From positions 62,001-126,000 of the forward strand of contig CANMIX010000005.1 in assembly GCA_947497985.1 (NCBI GenBank): a DNA stretch of 64,000 nucleotides, read 5' to 3'. Positions 18,902 through 26,913 of the stretch are shown piece by piece. The stretch's first letter is position 1; each line of letters opens with the position of its first letter. A model generated the notes under the pieces. The model was not told the origin of the DNA, did no database searches, and saw only the letters and a list, made by a program, of their open reading frames with translations. Origin of the DNA: an uncultured Paracoccaceae bacterium. Its GTDB lineage: Bacteria; Pseudomonadota; Alphaproteobacteria; Rhodobacterales; Rhodobacteraceae. The position numbers and the translations under genes were made by a program.

Positions 18902-19292
18902 GCATCTTGTGCGCATAACGACGCTGTTTTTCCGCCATGGCGCTGGCGGGCAGTGGACCTCCATAAAGGCCGCTGCGAATGTCCCGGACGGCATCCAGGG
19001 CCTTGTGATGTTCGGAACGCTCCTGGGGGTTGTTGATACGGTTCTGCACCGCTTGCTCCAGGGCCCGATTGCCGGGCAGGCAACGGGCTTGTTGCGCTTC
19101 ATTAAGCTTTTGTACGTATTCGCGGCGGGCTTCGGTGACGATCGGAGTTTTTTCGCCCATGTCACGGTAACCTGCATCTGGTGTTGTTTGGGTCGGCATG
19201 ACCTTTGTCGCACCGTGGCCGTTCAGGTGGCTGTTCATCTGACGATAAACGCTGACGCTGGTGGTGTTTGAGACGCCATTTAGAGCAACCAT
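18882..19292 (-). CDS. Small soluble protein of unknown function
   Basis: 136-aa protein without signal peptide or membrane segment, not recognised. The N-terminus is Ser/Thr/Asn-rich (VALNGVSNTTSVSVY). The remainder is charged and helical (TEARREYVQKLNEAQQAR, NRALEQAVQNRINN), ending in a basic segment (EKQRRYAHKMRVNGYL). The start at 19292 is chosen because AGGAAAGG lies 8 nt upstream; an ATG seven codons earlier overlaps that ribosome site. It is convergent with the LysM pair and shares their terminator. Upstream is an AT-rich region with GGTTAA/TTAACC arms (19370-19398). Its physical association with the LysM module may or may not be functional. Confidence 0.7.
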   Translation of the reverse strand: MVALNGVSNTTSVSVYRQMNSHLNGHGATKVMPTQTTPDAGYRDMGEKTPIVTEARREYVQKLNEAQQARCLPGNRALEQAVQNRINNPQERSEHHKALDAVRDIRSGLYGGPLPASAMAEKQRRYAHKMRVNGYL

Positions 19293-19369
19293 TGTCTTAA
19301 CCTTTCCTAACAACTCTTAAATACGTTTTACGCGAATTTTAGGAAAAGTGGGTCGCACATAGGGCGAAT

Positions 19370-19398
19370 GGTTAACAATTTCGGTTAGTTTATTAACC
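19370..19398. promoter_or_regulatory. Inverted repeat with CtrA half-site-like arms
   Basis: GGTTAA (19370-19375) and TTAACC (19393-19398) are inverted. The left arm, within ATGGTTAAC, matches the shorter TTAACCAT CtrA half-site on the minus strand. It lies about 80-105 bp before the small gene at 18882-19292. Weak evidence only. Confidence 0.3.
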
Positions 19399-19508
19399 AA
19401 AGTCGGGTTGCGATCATGCCCATCCACAAGATATTGTGGTCTCGGTCGTATCGGTGATGAATAAAGCCGTAAGTCGTTTAAAAACAACGTAAAATTTTAG
19501 GGGAATCT

Positions 19509-19961
19509 ATGCAGACTTCTTCACTTTTGTCCCCGGTTGGACCGCTGTTTGTAAGCGAAGATGCAGGCAAGCTGGTGCGGCTTGCCTGGGAGGGGGCAGA
19601 GACAGAAACCACAGATCTGTTGGACGAGGCCGTTTGCCAGTTAGAGGCTTATTTTGCCGGTCGCCTGAAGAGCTTTGACCTGCCGATGCGGGTTGGTGGC
19701 AGCGGGTTTCAGCAAAAGGTCTGTGCAGCGATGCAGGCGATCCCCTTTGGAGAGACGGTGCAATATGGTGACATCGCGCGGGAGCTGGGGTCAGCGTCGC
19801 AACCGGTTGGAAATGCCTGTGGAGCAAACCCATTGCCCGTTTTGATCCCCTGTCACCGGGTTCTGGCGGCGAATGGCTTGGGCGGGTTCTCAGGTGCAGG
19901 AGGTGTTGAGACTAAGGTCGCCCTGTTGCGCCATGAAGGCGCCGCAGGGTTGTTGATTTAA
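19509..19961 (+). CDS. ogt: Methylated-DNA--protein-cysteine methyltransferase
   Basis: Suicide repair enzyme (150 aa) that transfers the methyl group from O6-methylguanine to its own cysteine. The active-site motif PCHRV lies in PVLIPCHRVLAANG; upstream are the helix-turn-helix region FGETVQYGDIA and the conserved VGNACGANP. Length and single-domain layout fit Ogt rather than Ada. The stop codon overlaps that of the convergent pcs gene by three bases. AGGGGAATCT precedes the ATG. Confidence 0.92.
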   Translation: MQTSSLLSPVGPLFVSEDAGKLVRLAWEGAETETTDLLDEAVCQLEAYFAGRLKSFDLPMRVGGSGFQQKVCAAMQAIPFGETVQYGDIARELGSASQPVGNACGANPLPVLIPCHRVLAANGLGGFSGAGGVETKVALLRHEGAAGLLI

Positions 19962-20689
19962 GCGGCGTTGTCGTCTCGTTTGGGGATGACTTGCTGAACG
20001 ATACCAACCACCAGCAAGTAGGCGGAGGTGATCACCAAACCCCAATGGGCCCAGCTTTCGGGGTGGAAATTCACCCAAGCGGCCCAACCCGCAAAAAACG
20101 TCCAGGCCAGCGCCATTGGTAATGACAGTTTACGCCAGCGCACCGTGCGGACCGGGTGGATGAATTTGAGCGGCAGGAACATGGCGATGGCCAAGAGCGT
20201 GACCAAGGCCATGCTGGTCCAGTGGCTGGGTTCAATGGCAAAAATAACCAATACCAACATGTTCCAACACCCCGGAAAACCCGAGAATGAATTGTCTTTG
20301 GTCTTCATCCGGGTGTCGGCGAAATACATGGCCGAGGCAAAGGTGATCACGATGATCGCGGCCCAACCGGTCCAACCCGCCATGAGGCCTGATTTAAACA
20401 GGGCAAAGGCCGGGATAAAGACATAGGTCAGGTAGTCGATGATCAGATCCAGCAGCACCCCGTCAAATTCGGGCGCATAGCGGCGCACATCGTAGTGACG
20501 CGCAAGCGGGCCGTCGATGCCATCCACCGCAAAGGCCACCACAAGCCAAAGGAACATCAAGTCCCATTTGGCCTCAACAGCGGCGAGCATGGCAAGCATG
20601 GCAAAAACAGCGCCAGTTGCAGTGAGAAGATGTACGGATAAAGCGCGGAATTGAGGTGTCATCCGTCTGTGATGACGAATTTCCAGCAT
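19958..20689 (-). CDS. pcs: Phosphatidylcholine synthase
   Basis: Inner-membrane CDP-alcohol phosphatidyltransferase (243 aa) condensing CDP-diacylglycerol with choline to phosphatidylcholine, the one-step Pcs route found in many alphaproteobacteria. The family motif runs DGIDGPLARHYDV, then FDGVLLDLIID, with its aspartates; the surrounding VTYVF-like LTYVFIPAFAL and PGCWN segments are typical of Pcs. About seven to eight hydrophobic helices are visible. It stands alone, convergent with ogt, with overlapping stop codons. Two nearby ATGs leave a small uncertainty about the start. Confidence 0.92.
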   Translation of the reverse strand: MLEIRHHRRMTPQFRALSVHLLTATGAVFAMLAMLAAVEAKWDLMFLWLVVAFAVDGIDGPLARHYDVRRYAPEFDGVLLDLIIDYLTYVFIPAFALFKSGLMAGWTGWAAIIVITFASAMYFADTRMKTKDNSFSGFPGCWNMLVLVIFAIEPSHWTSMALVTLLAIAMFLPLKFIHPVRTVRWRKLSLPMALAWTFFAGWAAWVNFHPESWAHWGLVITSAYLLVVGIVQQVIPKRDDNAA

Positions 20690-20775
20690 TGCTTCAAGGG
20701 TGAAAGCAGCCGCCTCACGCGATGGTTGGTGCCGGGCTACGGGGGCAGCCAGGCATCTGCGTTTTACTGCGGCGG

Positions 20776-20976
20776 TTAATGCAGCAATTGCTTGGAAGGC
20801 GTGTTTTCAAAGGCGGGCTGAGCGGCAAGTGACAAGGAAGGGATGCCATTGCTTGGCAGTTCGATCATACGACCGCGGGGCGCACGCAAGGGGCCCGGCA
20901 GCGGCAGCGTTGGCGATGTTGGCGCGCCATCGGCCATTTGGATCAGGACGGCAGCAGGGACGTCAGAGGGCAGCAT
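20776..20976 (-). CDS. Possible small protein (66 aa), unknown
   Basis: A 66-residue frame in the gap between pcs and xerC, beginning MLPSDVPAAVLIQMADGAP and rich in Pro, Ala and Leu. The ATG at 20976 is preceded by AGAAAGGAATCACCTG, a credible ribosome site, which is the main evidence. No domain, signal or membrane segment is recognised. An opposite-strand frame covers the same bases. If unreal, the whole 395-bp stretch 20690-21084 is empty. Confidence 0.42.
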   Translation of the reverse strand: MLPSDVPAAVLIQMADGAPTSPTLPLPGPLRAPRGRMIELPSNGIPSLSLAAQPAFENTPSKQLLH

Positions 20977-21084
20977 CAGGTGATTCCTTTCTGGAAAGCG
21001 ATGCCGCCAAGATGACCCAGCAAGGTTAATGAGGCGCGTAGAATGCAGGCGCAATTTACCTTGCATTTTAACGGTCGTCTTACT

Positions 21085-22005
21085 TCAGGCCTTGGGATGG
21101 GCCCGGCGATAGACGTCCATGAGGTGTGCTGTGTCGACCGCCGTGTAGTTCTGAGTGGTCGATAGCGAGGCATGGCCCAGCAGTTCCTGAATGGTGCGCA
21201 GGTCTCCACCGGCTTCCAGCAGATGCGTTGCAAAACTGTGGCGCAGGGCATGGGGTGTTGCTGTTGGCGGCAGGCCGAGTTGTTCGCGGGTGCGGGCAAC
21301 GGCCTTTTGGATCTGGCTGGGTGACAAGGCCCCACCGCGCACGCCGCGAAACAGCGGTGCATCGGCCGTCAGATCAACCGGGCAGAGGCGCAGATATTCA
21401 TCCACCGCGTTGCGCGCAACGGGCAGGACCGGGACCAGGCGCTCTTTTTGTCCTTTGCCGAGAATGCGCATCACTTCGGGCAGGGGGACATCGCGCCCCC
21501 GCAACGACAGCGCCTCGGATATGCGCAGCCCGCAGCCGTAAAGCAGCGTCACCACGGCGACATCCCGCGCCGCGACCCATGGGGTTTCGGATTGCAAAGC
21601 AACTGTGTCGAGCACCGCTTTGGCGGCGTCTTCGGACAGGGGGCGGGGCAGTTTCTTGGTGAATTTCGGTGCACGGGCAGACAGGACCGCGGTGGGTTCA
21701 AACCCTTCGCGTTCGGCCAGCCAGCGGTAGAAGGCTTTGACCGAGGACAGCTTGCGTGCCAGTGACCGCGCGCCGACCCCTTCAGCTCGGGTGGCGGCCA
21801 TCCAGGCGCGCATGTCGCCTGTGGTGATATCGGACAGCGCCACCAGCCCCTGCGGGCCGCCGAAATGGGCGCTCATGAAGCCCAAAAAATCGCGTAAATC
21901 TCCGGCGTAGGCGGTAATCGTATTCTCTGACGCCCCCTGCAGCGCGCTGATACTGTTGAGCCAGTTCTCAAGCGCGTCACGGCAGGCGGGAGAGATCAGC
22001 GTCAT
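21085..22005 (-). CDS. xerC: Tyrosine site-specific recombinase XerC
   Basis: Tyrosine recombinase (306 aa) that with XerD resolves chromosome dimers at dif. It has a SAM-like N-terminal core-binding domain (SENTITAYAGDLRDFLGFM) and a catalytic domain with Arg in LLYGCGLRISEAL, Lys in LGKGQKERLVP, His-x-x-Arg in HALRHSFATHL, His in LLGHASLSTTQNY and the Tyr nucleophile in that last motif. The start overlaps the stop of the DUF484 gene (ATGA), the gene pair commonly seen for xerC, which favours XerC over XerD. Confidence 0.92.
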   Translation of the reverse strand: MTLISPACRDALENWLNSISALQGASENTITAYAGDLRDFLGFMSAHFGGPQGLVALSDITTGDMRAWMAATRAEGVGARSLARKLSSVKAFYRWLAEREGFEPTAVLSARAPKFTKKLPRPLSEDAAKAVLDTVALQSETPWVAARDVAVVTLLYGCGLRISEALSLRGRDVPLPEVMRILGKGQKERLVPVLPVARNAVDEYLRLCPVDLTADAPLFRGVRGGALSPSQIQKAVARTREQLGLPPTATPHALRHSFATHLLEAGGDLRTIQELLGHASLSTTQNYTAVDTAHLMDVYRRAHPKA

Positions 22006-22709
22006 GACAGCCAGTTGCGCAATGTGCGTTCAAAAACACCGGCAAAGAACGTGAGCAGATCCGTGCCATGTTGCGGCGTAAATTGATGTGGATCCTCGGA
22101 GCCAAACACCAGCATTGCTGGCAGGCGCCCGGTGCCCAGGTCCAATGACATTACAGCTTCGGAGCGTAGCCAGGACGCTTGTTCACCGTGAATCATTGGA
22201 TCGCCTTCGTGCAATTGGCGCAAGGTAACAACAGGCGGCGGTGCGCTGCGGCCATATCCATTGTACTTCTGGATGAAACCGGTCGGCAGGATGCGCAACA
22301 CATCTGAGACGCGTGTGACGTCCTGCGCGTCGTCAGCTTCGTAGCTTTCGAGGACCAGGGCCAGAGCGTTCACATTCAACGCCTCGGCAACAGGGCCATC
22401 AAGCGCGGCGAGGAAGGATTTGAAATCTTGCGGTTCCAGCAGGGCAAGCACAGCGCGGTGGATTTGGTTGGTGCCGGCGAGGTTTTCGTATGCCGCAGCA
22501 ATCACCGAACGATGGGTGTCTTCCAGCCGGTCCAATCGGGCCTCAAGCCGCGACATGGCGATGCCGCGCATGTCCACAACATTTGCCCCCAGCGCGCGAT
22601 CATTGGCGGCCACCAGGGCCTCCATCACGCTGGGATCGTCCAGCACCACATCCGGTTGTTCCAAAATGGCGGCGCGCAGGCGGTCTTCCAATTGGGCTGA
22701 ACTGCTCAT
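22002..22709 (-). CDS. DUF484 family protein
   Basis: GAF-like DUF484 protein (235 aa), cytoplasmic, commonly encoded next to xerC; its molecular role is not established. Typical elements are an N-terminal helix with QPDVVLDDPSVMEAL, a coiled-coil stretch (MSRLEARLDRLEDTHRSVI) and a C-terminal GAF-like part ending in LLTFFAGVFERTLRNWL. The start at 22709 follows ACGAGGCAGACGA; the frame extends upstream but into AT-poor, non-coding-looking DNA. It is translationally coupled to xerC by a 4-bp overlap. Confidence 0.88.
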   Translation of the reverse strand: MSSSAQLEDRLRAAILEQPDVVLDDPSVMEALVAANDRALGANVVDMRGIAMSRLEARLDRLEDTHRSVIAAAYENLAGTNQIHRAVLALLEPQDFKSFLAALDGPVAEALNVNALALVLESYEADDAQDVTRVSDVLRILPTGFIQKYNGYGRSAPPPVVTLRQLHEGDPMIHGEQASWLRSEAVMSLDLGTGRLPAMLVFGSEDPHQFTPQHGTDLLTFFAGVFERTLRNWLS

Positions 22710-22806
22710 TCGTCTGCCTCGTTTATATCTTGAACGATCTATATCACAGCCGATGGGCCCTGTGCGAGGGTTTCTGTGGCGGCAGGCCAAGCATGTACAT
22801 TTAAGC

Positions 22807-22839
22807 AAAAAGGCGCGCATCCCGAAGGTGCACGCCTTT
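22807..22839 (-). terminator. Rho-independent terminator of tal
   Basis: On the minus strand AAAGGCGTGCA and TGCGCGCCTTT pair (one mismatch/G-U) around CCTTCGGGA, followed by TTG. It lies 27-59 bp after the tal stop and separates it from the DUF484-xerC pair. Confidence 0.8.
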
Positions 22840-22865
22840 CAATCTGATCGTATCAGTTCTGAAAA

Positions 22866-23519
22866 TCAGAGGATCTTGATATCTGCCGCTTTGATGTCCG
22901 CCAGGAACGCGTCCAGACCTTTGTCGGTCAGCGGGTGGTTGACCATGGCTTTGATCACGGCAGGCGGTGCGGTGATCACGTCTGCACCGATACGGGCCGA
23001 ATCAAGGATATGGTTCACTGAACGAATGGAGGCCGCCAGGATCTCAGTCTCGAACCCGAAATTGTCGTAGATGGTGCGGATGTCTTCGATCAACTCCATG
23101 CCATCAAGGTTGATGTCGTCCAGACGACCGATGAAGGGAGAGATGAAGGTTGCGCCTGCTTTTGCCGCCAAGAGCGCTTGGTTCGCAGAGAAGCAGAGCG
23201 TTACGTTGACCTTGTGGCCATCGTCGCTGAGGGTTTTACAGGCTTTTAGACCATCCCAGGTCAGCGGTACTTTGACGGTGATGTTTTCCGCGATTTCCAG
23301 CAGCTTGCGGCCTTCGGCAATCATCGTGTCTGCATCAACTGCGGTAACTTCGGCAGAGACGGGGCCTGCAACCAGATCACAGATCTCTTTGGTGACCTCG
23401 ATAATGTCGCGGCCGGATTTCTTGATCAGCGACGGGTTGGTTGTCACACCATCTACCATGCCCAGGTCATTCAACTCGGCAATTGCGTCGATTTCAGCGG
23501 TGTCTACAAAGAATTTCAT
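22866..23519 (-). CDS. tal: Transaldolase, short (fructose-6-phosphate aldolase-like) type
   Basis: Cytoplasmic Schiff-base aldolase (217 aa) of the pentose phosphate pathway, transferring a dihydroxyacetone unit between sugar phosphates. The TIM-barrel begins [22 protein letters not shown] is the phosphate side, the catalytic Lys is K83 in [12 protein letters not shown], and [22 protein letters not shown] follows. The length places it in the short subgroup 4 together with FSA, so activity may be transaldolase or F6P aldolase. It is divergent from priA and has its own terminator. AAGGTATG context precedes the ATG. Confidence 0.92.
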   Translation of the reverse strand: MKFFVDTAEIDAIAELNDLGMVDGVTTNPSLIKKSGRDIIEVTKEICDLVAGPVSAEVTAVDADTMIAEGRKLLEIAENITVKVPLTWDGLKACKTLSDDGHKVNVTLCFSANQALLAAKAGATFISPFIGRLDDINLDGMELIEDIRTIYDNFGFETEILAASIRSVNHILDSARIGADVITAPPAVIKAMVNHPLTDKGLDAFLADIKAADIKIL

Positions 23520-23644
23520 ACCTTCAGGTCCTTCAGATGGCTTGGCCTCGGTTCAACTTGCCTTTACCTGATAGGGAGCCCCGCGAAAACCCCGTTTGCG
23601 GGTTGCACAGATTTTCAGCAGCAAAACCAAAAAGGCGCGCCCTC

Positions 23645-25870
23645 TTGTCCCAGCTCACCTTCAACTCTGATCCGCAAAACGATCCCGAGTTCTTTGCGGA
23701 AGGTGCGCGGGTTGGGGTGCTGACCAGCCAGCCGTTGGATCGGGTGTTGGACTACAAAGCCCCGGCGGGCGGTTGTTTTCGTGGTGCCTTTGTCGAGGTG
23801 CCGCTGGGCCCGCGCAAAGTGCTGGGTGTGGTTTGGGGGCCAGGGGCGGGCGATTTCGACCTTGCAAAACTGCGCAGCGTGATCCGGGTGCTGGATGTGG
23901 CCCCGATGCGGGACGAAATGCGTGCCTTTCTTGCGAAAGCGGCGGATTACACGCTGACGCCGATGTCGTCGATGCTGCGGCTGGCCACGCGCGCGCCGGG
24001 CCTATCTGACCCGCCATCTATGCGCAAAGTTCTGCGGTTGGGGGAAAACACGCCGGATCGGATGACGGATGCACGCGAGCGGGTATTGGCGGTGATGGAG
24101 GAGTTCGGCGGCCTTTCCTTTACCCCCAAGGAGCTGTCGGACATGGCCGGGGTGACGGCTTCTGTGGTGAAAGGGCTGGTGAAACAGGGCGCTCTGATCG
24201 AGGTGGAGACCCCGCGCGACCAACCCTATCCGCATCTGGACCCGGAGCTGCCCAGCAAGACCTTGACCGAAGACCAGGCAAGCGCGGCGGCCATTCTGGA
24301 AGATGCGGTAAAAAGCGGATCCTACGGAACCACGCTGCTAAAAGGTGTCACCGGCTCCGGTAAGACCGAGGTCTATCTGGAGGCGGTCGCGGCCTGTCTG
24401 CGGGCGGGTCGACAAGCGCTGGTGTTGTTGCCGGAAATCGCACTGACAGCAGAATTCCTGAAACGGGTTGAAGCGCGGTTTGGCGCGACGCCTGCGGAAT
24501 GGCATTCTGGTGCCACAATGACCGAACGACGTCGGGTCTGGCGCATGGTCGGGCAGGGGGCGGCGCAGCTGGTGATCGGTGCGCGCTCGGCGTTGTTTCT
24601 GCCGTACCGCGACCTTGGTCTGATCATTGTCGATGAAGAACACGACACGTCTTACAAGCAAGAAGACGGCGTTTTGTACAATGCTCGCGATATGGCGGTG
24701 CTGCGCGCGGCCATGTGTTCGGCGCAGGTGGTGCTGGCCTCGGCCACCCCATCGCTTGAAAGCTGGGCGAATGCCAAAGCCGGAAAATACCGCCGCCTTG
24801 ATCTGACGTCGCGCTTTGGCGCGTCCGTTTTGCCCGAAATGCGGGCGGTGGACATGCGCAACGAAGAACTGACGTCGGGGACTTGGATTTCGCCCACATT
24901 GAAACAGGCGATACAATTGCGTCTGGAGCGGGGGGAGCAGTCACTGTTGTTCCTGAACCGCCGTGGTTTTGCGCCGGTGACGATTTGTCGGGCCTGCGGC
25001 GCGCAGGTGGCATGCGACAATTGTGATGCGCGGATGGTGGAACACCGGTTTCTGAAACGTCTGATGTGCCACCAATGTGGTGAGACCAAGCCGGTTCCCA
25101 CCGAATGCCCCTCCTGCAAAGTTGAGGGCAAGATGGCCCCGGTGGGTCCCGGTATCGAACGGCTGGGCGAAGAAGCCGCAGGGCTGTTCCCTGAGGCGCG
25201 GATTGCGGTTCTCAGCTCTGACCTCTTTGGATCGGCCCGCGCCTTGAAAGCCCGGATCGAAGAAATTGCGGCGGGTGAGGCCGACATTGTCCTTGGCACG
25301 CAGTTGGTGGCCAAAGGGCATAACTTCCCTCTGCTGACGCTGGTGGGGGTGATAGATGCAGATCTTGGCCTGCAAGGATCTGACCTGCGGGCGGGCGAAC
25401 GGACGTTTCAATTGATGCGTCAGGTTGCCGGACGCGCGGGCCGCGCCGAACGCCCCGGTGAGGCGTTGATGCAAAGTTTCCAACCCGAACACCCGGTGAT
25501 CCGCGCGATCCTGTCGGGCGATGAAGAAGAGTTCTGGCGTGCCGAGGCCGAACAGCGCCGCATTGCGGGCGTGCCGCCCTATGGGCGGATGGCAGGAATT
25601 GTCTTGTCCGGCCCGGACTTGGCGCAGGTTTTTGATCTGGGCAACCACCTGGCGCGCAACAACGGCGCGTTGACGCAGGTTGGAGCACAGCTGTTCGGCC
25701 CTGCACCTGCGCCCATCGCCCGCATTCGTGGACGCCACCGGGTGCGCCTGTTGATCAAGGCGGAGAAGGGCGTGGCCCTGCAGGACGCCATTGCGCGCTG
25801 GTTGCGGCCGGTGCAGTTGAAGGGTGATCTGCGGCTGAACGTGGATATCGACCCGCAGAACTTCTTTTGA
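23645..25870 (+). CDS. priA: Primosomal protein N' (replication restart helicase)
   Basis: Superfamily 2 3'-5' helicase (about 741 aa) that reloads the replisome at stalled forks. It has an N-terminal DNA-binding domain (GVLTSQPLDRVLDYKAP), Walker A GVTGSGKT at 234-241, the DEEH box (IIVDEEHDTSYKQED), a zinc-binding insert with repeated CxxC (CRACGAQVACDNC, CHQCGE, CPSC) and the C-terminal helicase motifs (LVAKGHNFPLLTLVGV). There is no ATG near the conserved N-terminus; TTG at 23645 with AAAAAGG upstream is the most likely start. ATGs further upstream would overlap tal. Downstream lies an AT-rich gap with DnaA-box-like repeats. Confidence 0.93.
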   Translation: MSQLTFNSDPQNDPEFFAEGARVGVLTSQPLDRVLDYKAPAGGCFRGAFVEVPLGPRKVLGVVWGPGAGDFDLAKLRSVIRVLDVAPMRDEMRAFLAKAADYTLTPMSSMLRLATRAPGLSDPPSMRKVLRLGENTPDRMTDARERVLAVMEEFGGLSFTPKELSDMAGVTASVVKGLVKQGALIEVETPRDQPYPHLDPELPSKTLTEDQASAAAILEDAVKSGSYGTTLLKGVTGSGKTEVYLEAVAACLRAGRQALVLLPEIALTAEFLKRVEARFGATPAEWHSGATMTERRRVWRMVGQGAAQLVIGARSALFLPYRDLGLIIVDEEHDTSYKQEDGVLYNARDMAVLRAAMCSAQVVLASATPSLESWANAKAGKYRRLDLTSRFGASVLPEMRAVDMRNEELTSGTWISPTLKQAIQLRLERGEQSLLFLNRRGFAPVTICRACGAQVACDNCDARMVEHRFLKRLMCHQCGETKPVPTECPSCKVEGKMAPVGPGIERLGEEAAGLFPEARIAVLSSDLFGSARALKARIEEIAAGEADIVLGTQLVAKGHNFPLLTLVGVIDADLGLQGSDLRAGERTFQLMRQVAGRAGRAERPGEALMQSFQPEHPVIRAILSGDEEEFWRAEAEQRRIAGVPPYGRMAGIVLSGPDLAQVFDLGNHLARNNGALTQVGAQLFGPAPAPIARIRGRHRVRLLIKAEKGVALQDAIARWLRPVQLKGDLRLNVDIDPQNFF

Positions 25871-26168
25871 CGAAAAAAGATAATTTTTGGCGAGTTGACG
25901 CTTTAGAAAACACTCCTAGCGTCCTGCAATCATGAAAATCTATGACTGGACCGAACCTCGTGGATGTTCGAATAGTTATACCTCAGATCTTGTGCTTCTC
26001 TCGGCGGGGCCGTGATATTTTAGGTTATCCGCTTGTGGGTATCTTGTGGAAAATATGTGGATACCGGCGTTAAAGAAAGCAGAAAAATGGCGTCGTTATG
26101 ATCGTTCTCTTGGTTGAAATTATTGAACTCGACTCCCATATAAGGTGCACGGATATTTAGGAGAACGA
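25871..26168. other. AT-rich intergenic region after priA
   Basis: 298 bp, clearly richer in A/T than its surroundings, holding the 11-bp-phased TGTGG repeats at 26025-26064. A 27-codon frame at 25932 has no ribosome site and is not called. The remainder should contain the promoter of the membrane-protein gene at 26169. Confidence 0.6.
26025..26064. repeat. Three 11-bp-phased DnaA-box-like repeats
   Basis: TGTGGGTAT (26034), TGTGGAAAA (26045) and TGTGGATAC (26056) start exactly 11 bp apart. The last two differ from the complement of the DnaA box (TGTGGATAA) by one base each. A further TTATCCGCT, on the opposite strand, starts at 26025. Possible DnaA/initiator-binding cluster or a protein-binding array; function not shown. 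Confidence 0.5.
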
Positions 26169-26741
26169 ATGAGAGATAGTTTTGATGCACCGCTATTGGG
26201 ACGTACGAAAGTCACCGAGGACGTTAATGAATTGAAGATCGTCGTTCCTGCACGAAAACGCCTGTTTTATATGGCTTTTACCACTGCATGGCTAGGGGGC
26301 TGGGCTTTTGGCTTGGTCGCGGCGTTGGGAGCGTTGTTTACCGGCGGTGGCGGCGGATTTGCATTTGGGTTCTTGCTTTTTTGGCTCTGTGGTTGGACCT
26401 TGGGTGGGCTTGCAATCATCACTACGTTGATTTGGATGTTGGTCGGGTTTGAGCGGATCACGATCGACCCTGAAGGCTTGCGGATCGAACGGCGGATCGG
26501 GCCGATTGCTCGAAAGCGCCTTTGTGCCCTGTCGCATATTCAAGATATGCGTGTGGTAGAACAGGCTTCCTCCGGGTTTGGCCGTCAGGGCCCTCAATCA
26601 TGGCATACTGGCTTCTCACAGGGAGCGGTGCAGTTTGACTATGGGCGGGGCACGCTTGCCTTTGGCTTGGACGTCGATGCGGGCGAGGGCAAGGACATCC
26701 TTGCGCAAATCACGCGCCGTTTTCCGCAACTGGCGGGCTAG
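26169..26741 (+). CDS. Two-helix membrane protein of unknown function
   Basis: 190-aa protein. A short soluble N-terminus is followed by two adjacent hydrophobic segments rich in Gly/Phe/Leu (about residues 35-95, containing a GGGGGFAFGFLLFWL-like stretch), then a soluble C-terminal part of about 90 residues starting RITIDPEGLRIERR. The C-terminal part resembles the PH-like domains that follow paired helices in small bacterial membrane proteins (strand pattern ITIDPEGLRI, LSHIQDMRV), an inference from the pattern only. The ATG at 26169 with AGGAGAACGA is preferred over an in-frame GTG at 26145. It follows the phased repeats and stands alone. Confidence 0.75.
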   Translation: MRDSFDAPLLGRTKVTEDVNELKIVVPARKRLFYMAFTTAWLGGWAFGLVAALGALFTGGGGGFAFGFLLFWLCGWTLGGLAIITTLIWMLVGFERITIDPEGLRIERRIGPIARKRLCALSHIQDMRVVEQASSGFGRQGPQSWHTGFSQGAVQFDYGRGTLAFGLDVDAGEGKDILAQITRRFPQLAG

Positions 26742-26823
26742 GAACGCGGCCCTTTGCGTATCGGTACAATGTTTGCGCTGTTAACGACGTACGCTGTGTG
26801 TTTTCCAAAACCTATAAAAATCA

Positions 26824-26859
26824 AACCCTCACACGATGTGCGCGTTTGTGCAGAGGGTT
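26824..26859. repeat. Short inverted repeat before MFS gene
   Basis: AACCCTC (26824-26830) and GAGGGTT (26853-26859) form a 7-bp stem with a long loop in the 172-bp gap before the MFS transporter. It could be a weak terminator of the preceding gene or a leader structure. Confidence 0.35.
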
Positions 26860-26913
26860 ATGTGCGCAGCCCTCCCCCTCGCCAGAATTAAAAAAAGCGC
26901 GTAAGGGGTGGGC

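Noticed and set aside
25932-26015. 27-codon frame after priA as a leader peptide
   Set aside because: No ribosome-binding site, no regulatory codon run and no attenuator-like hairpin behind it.
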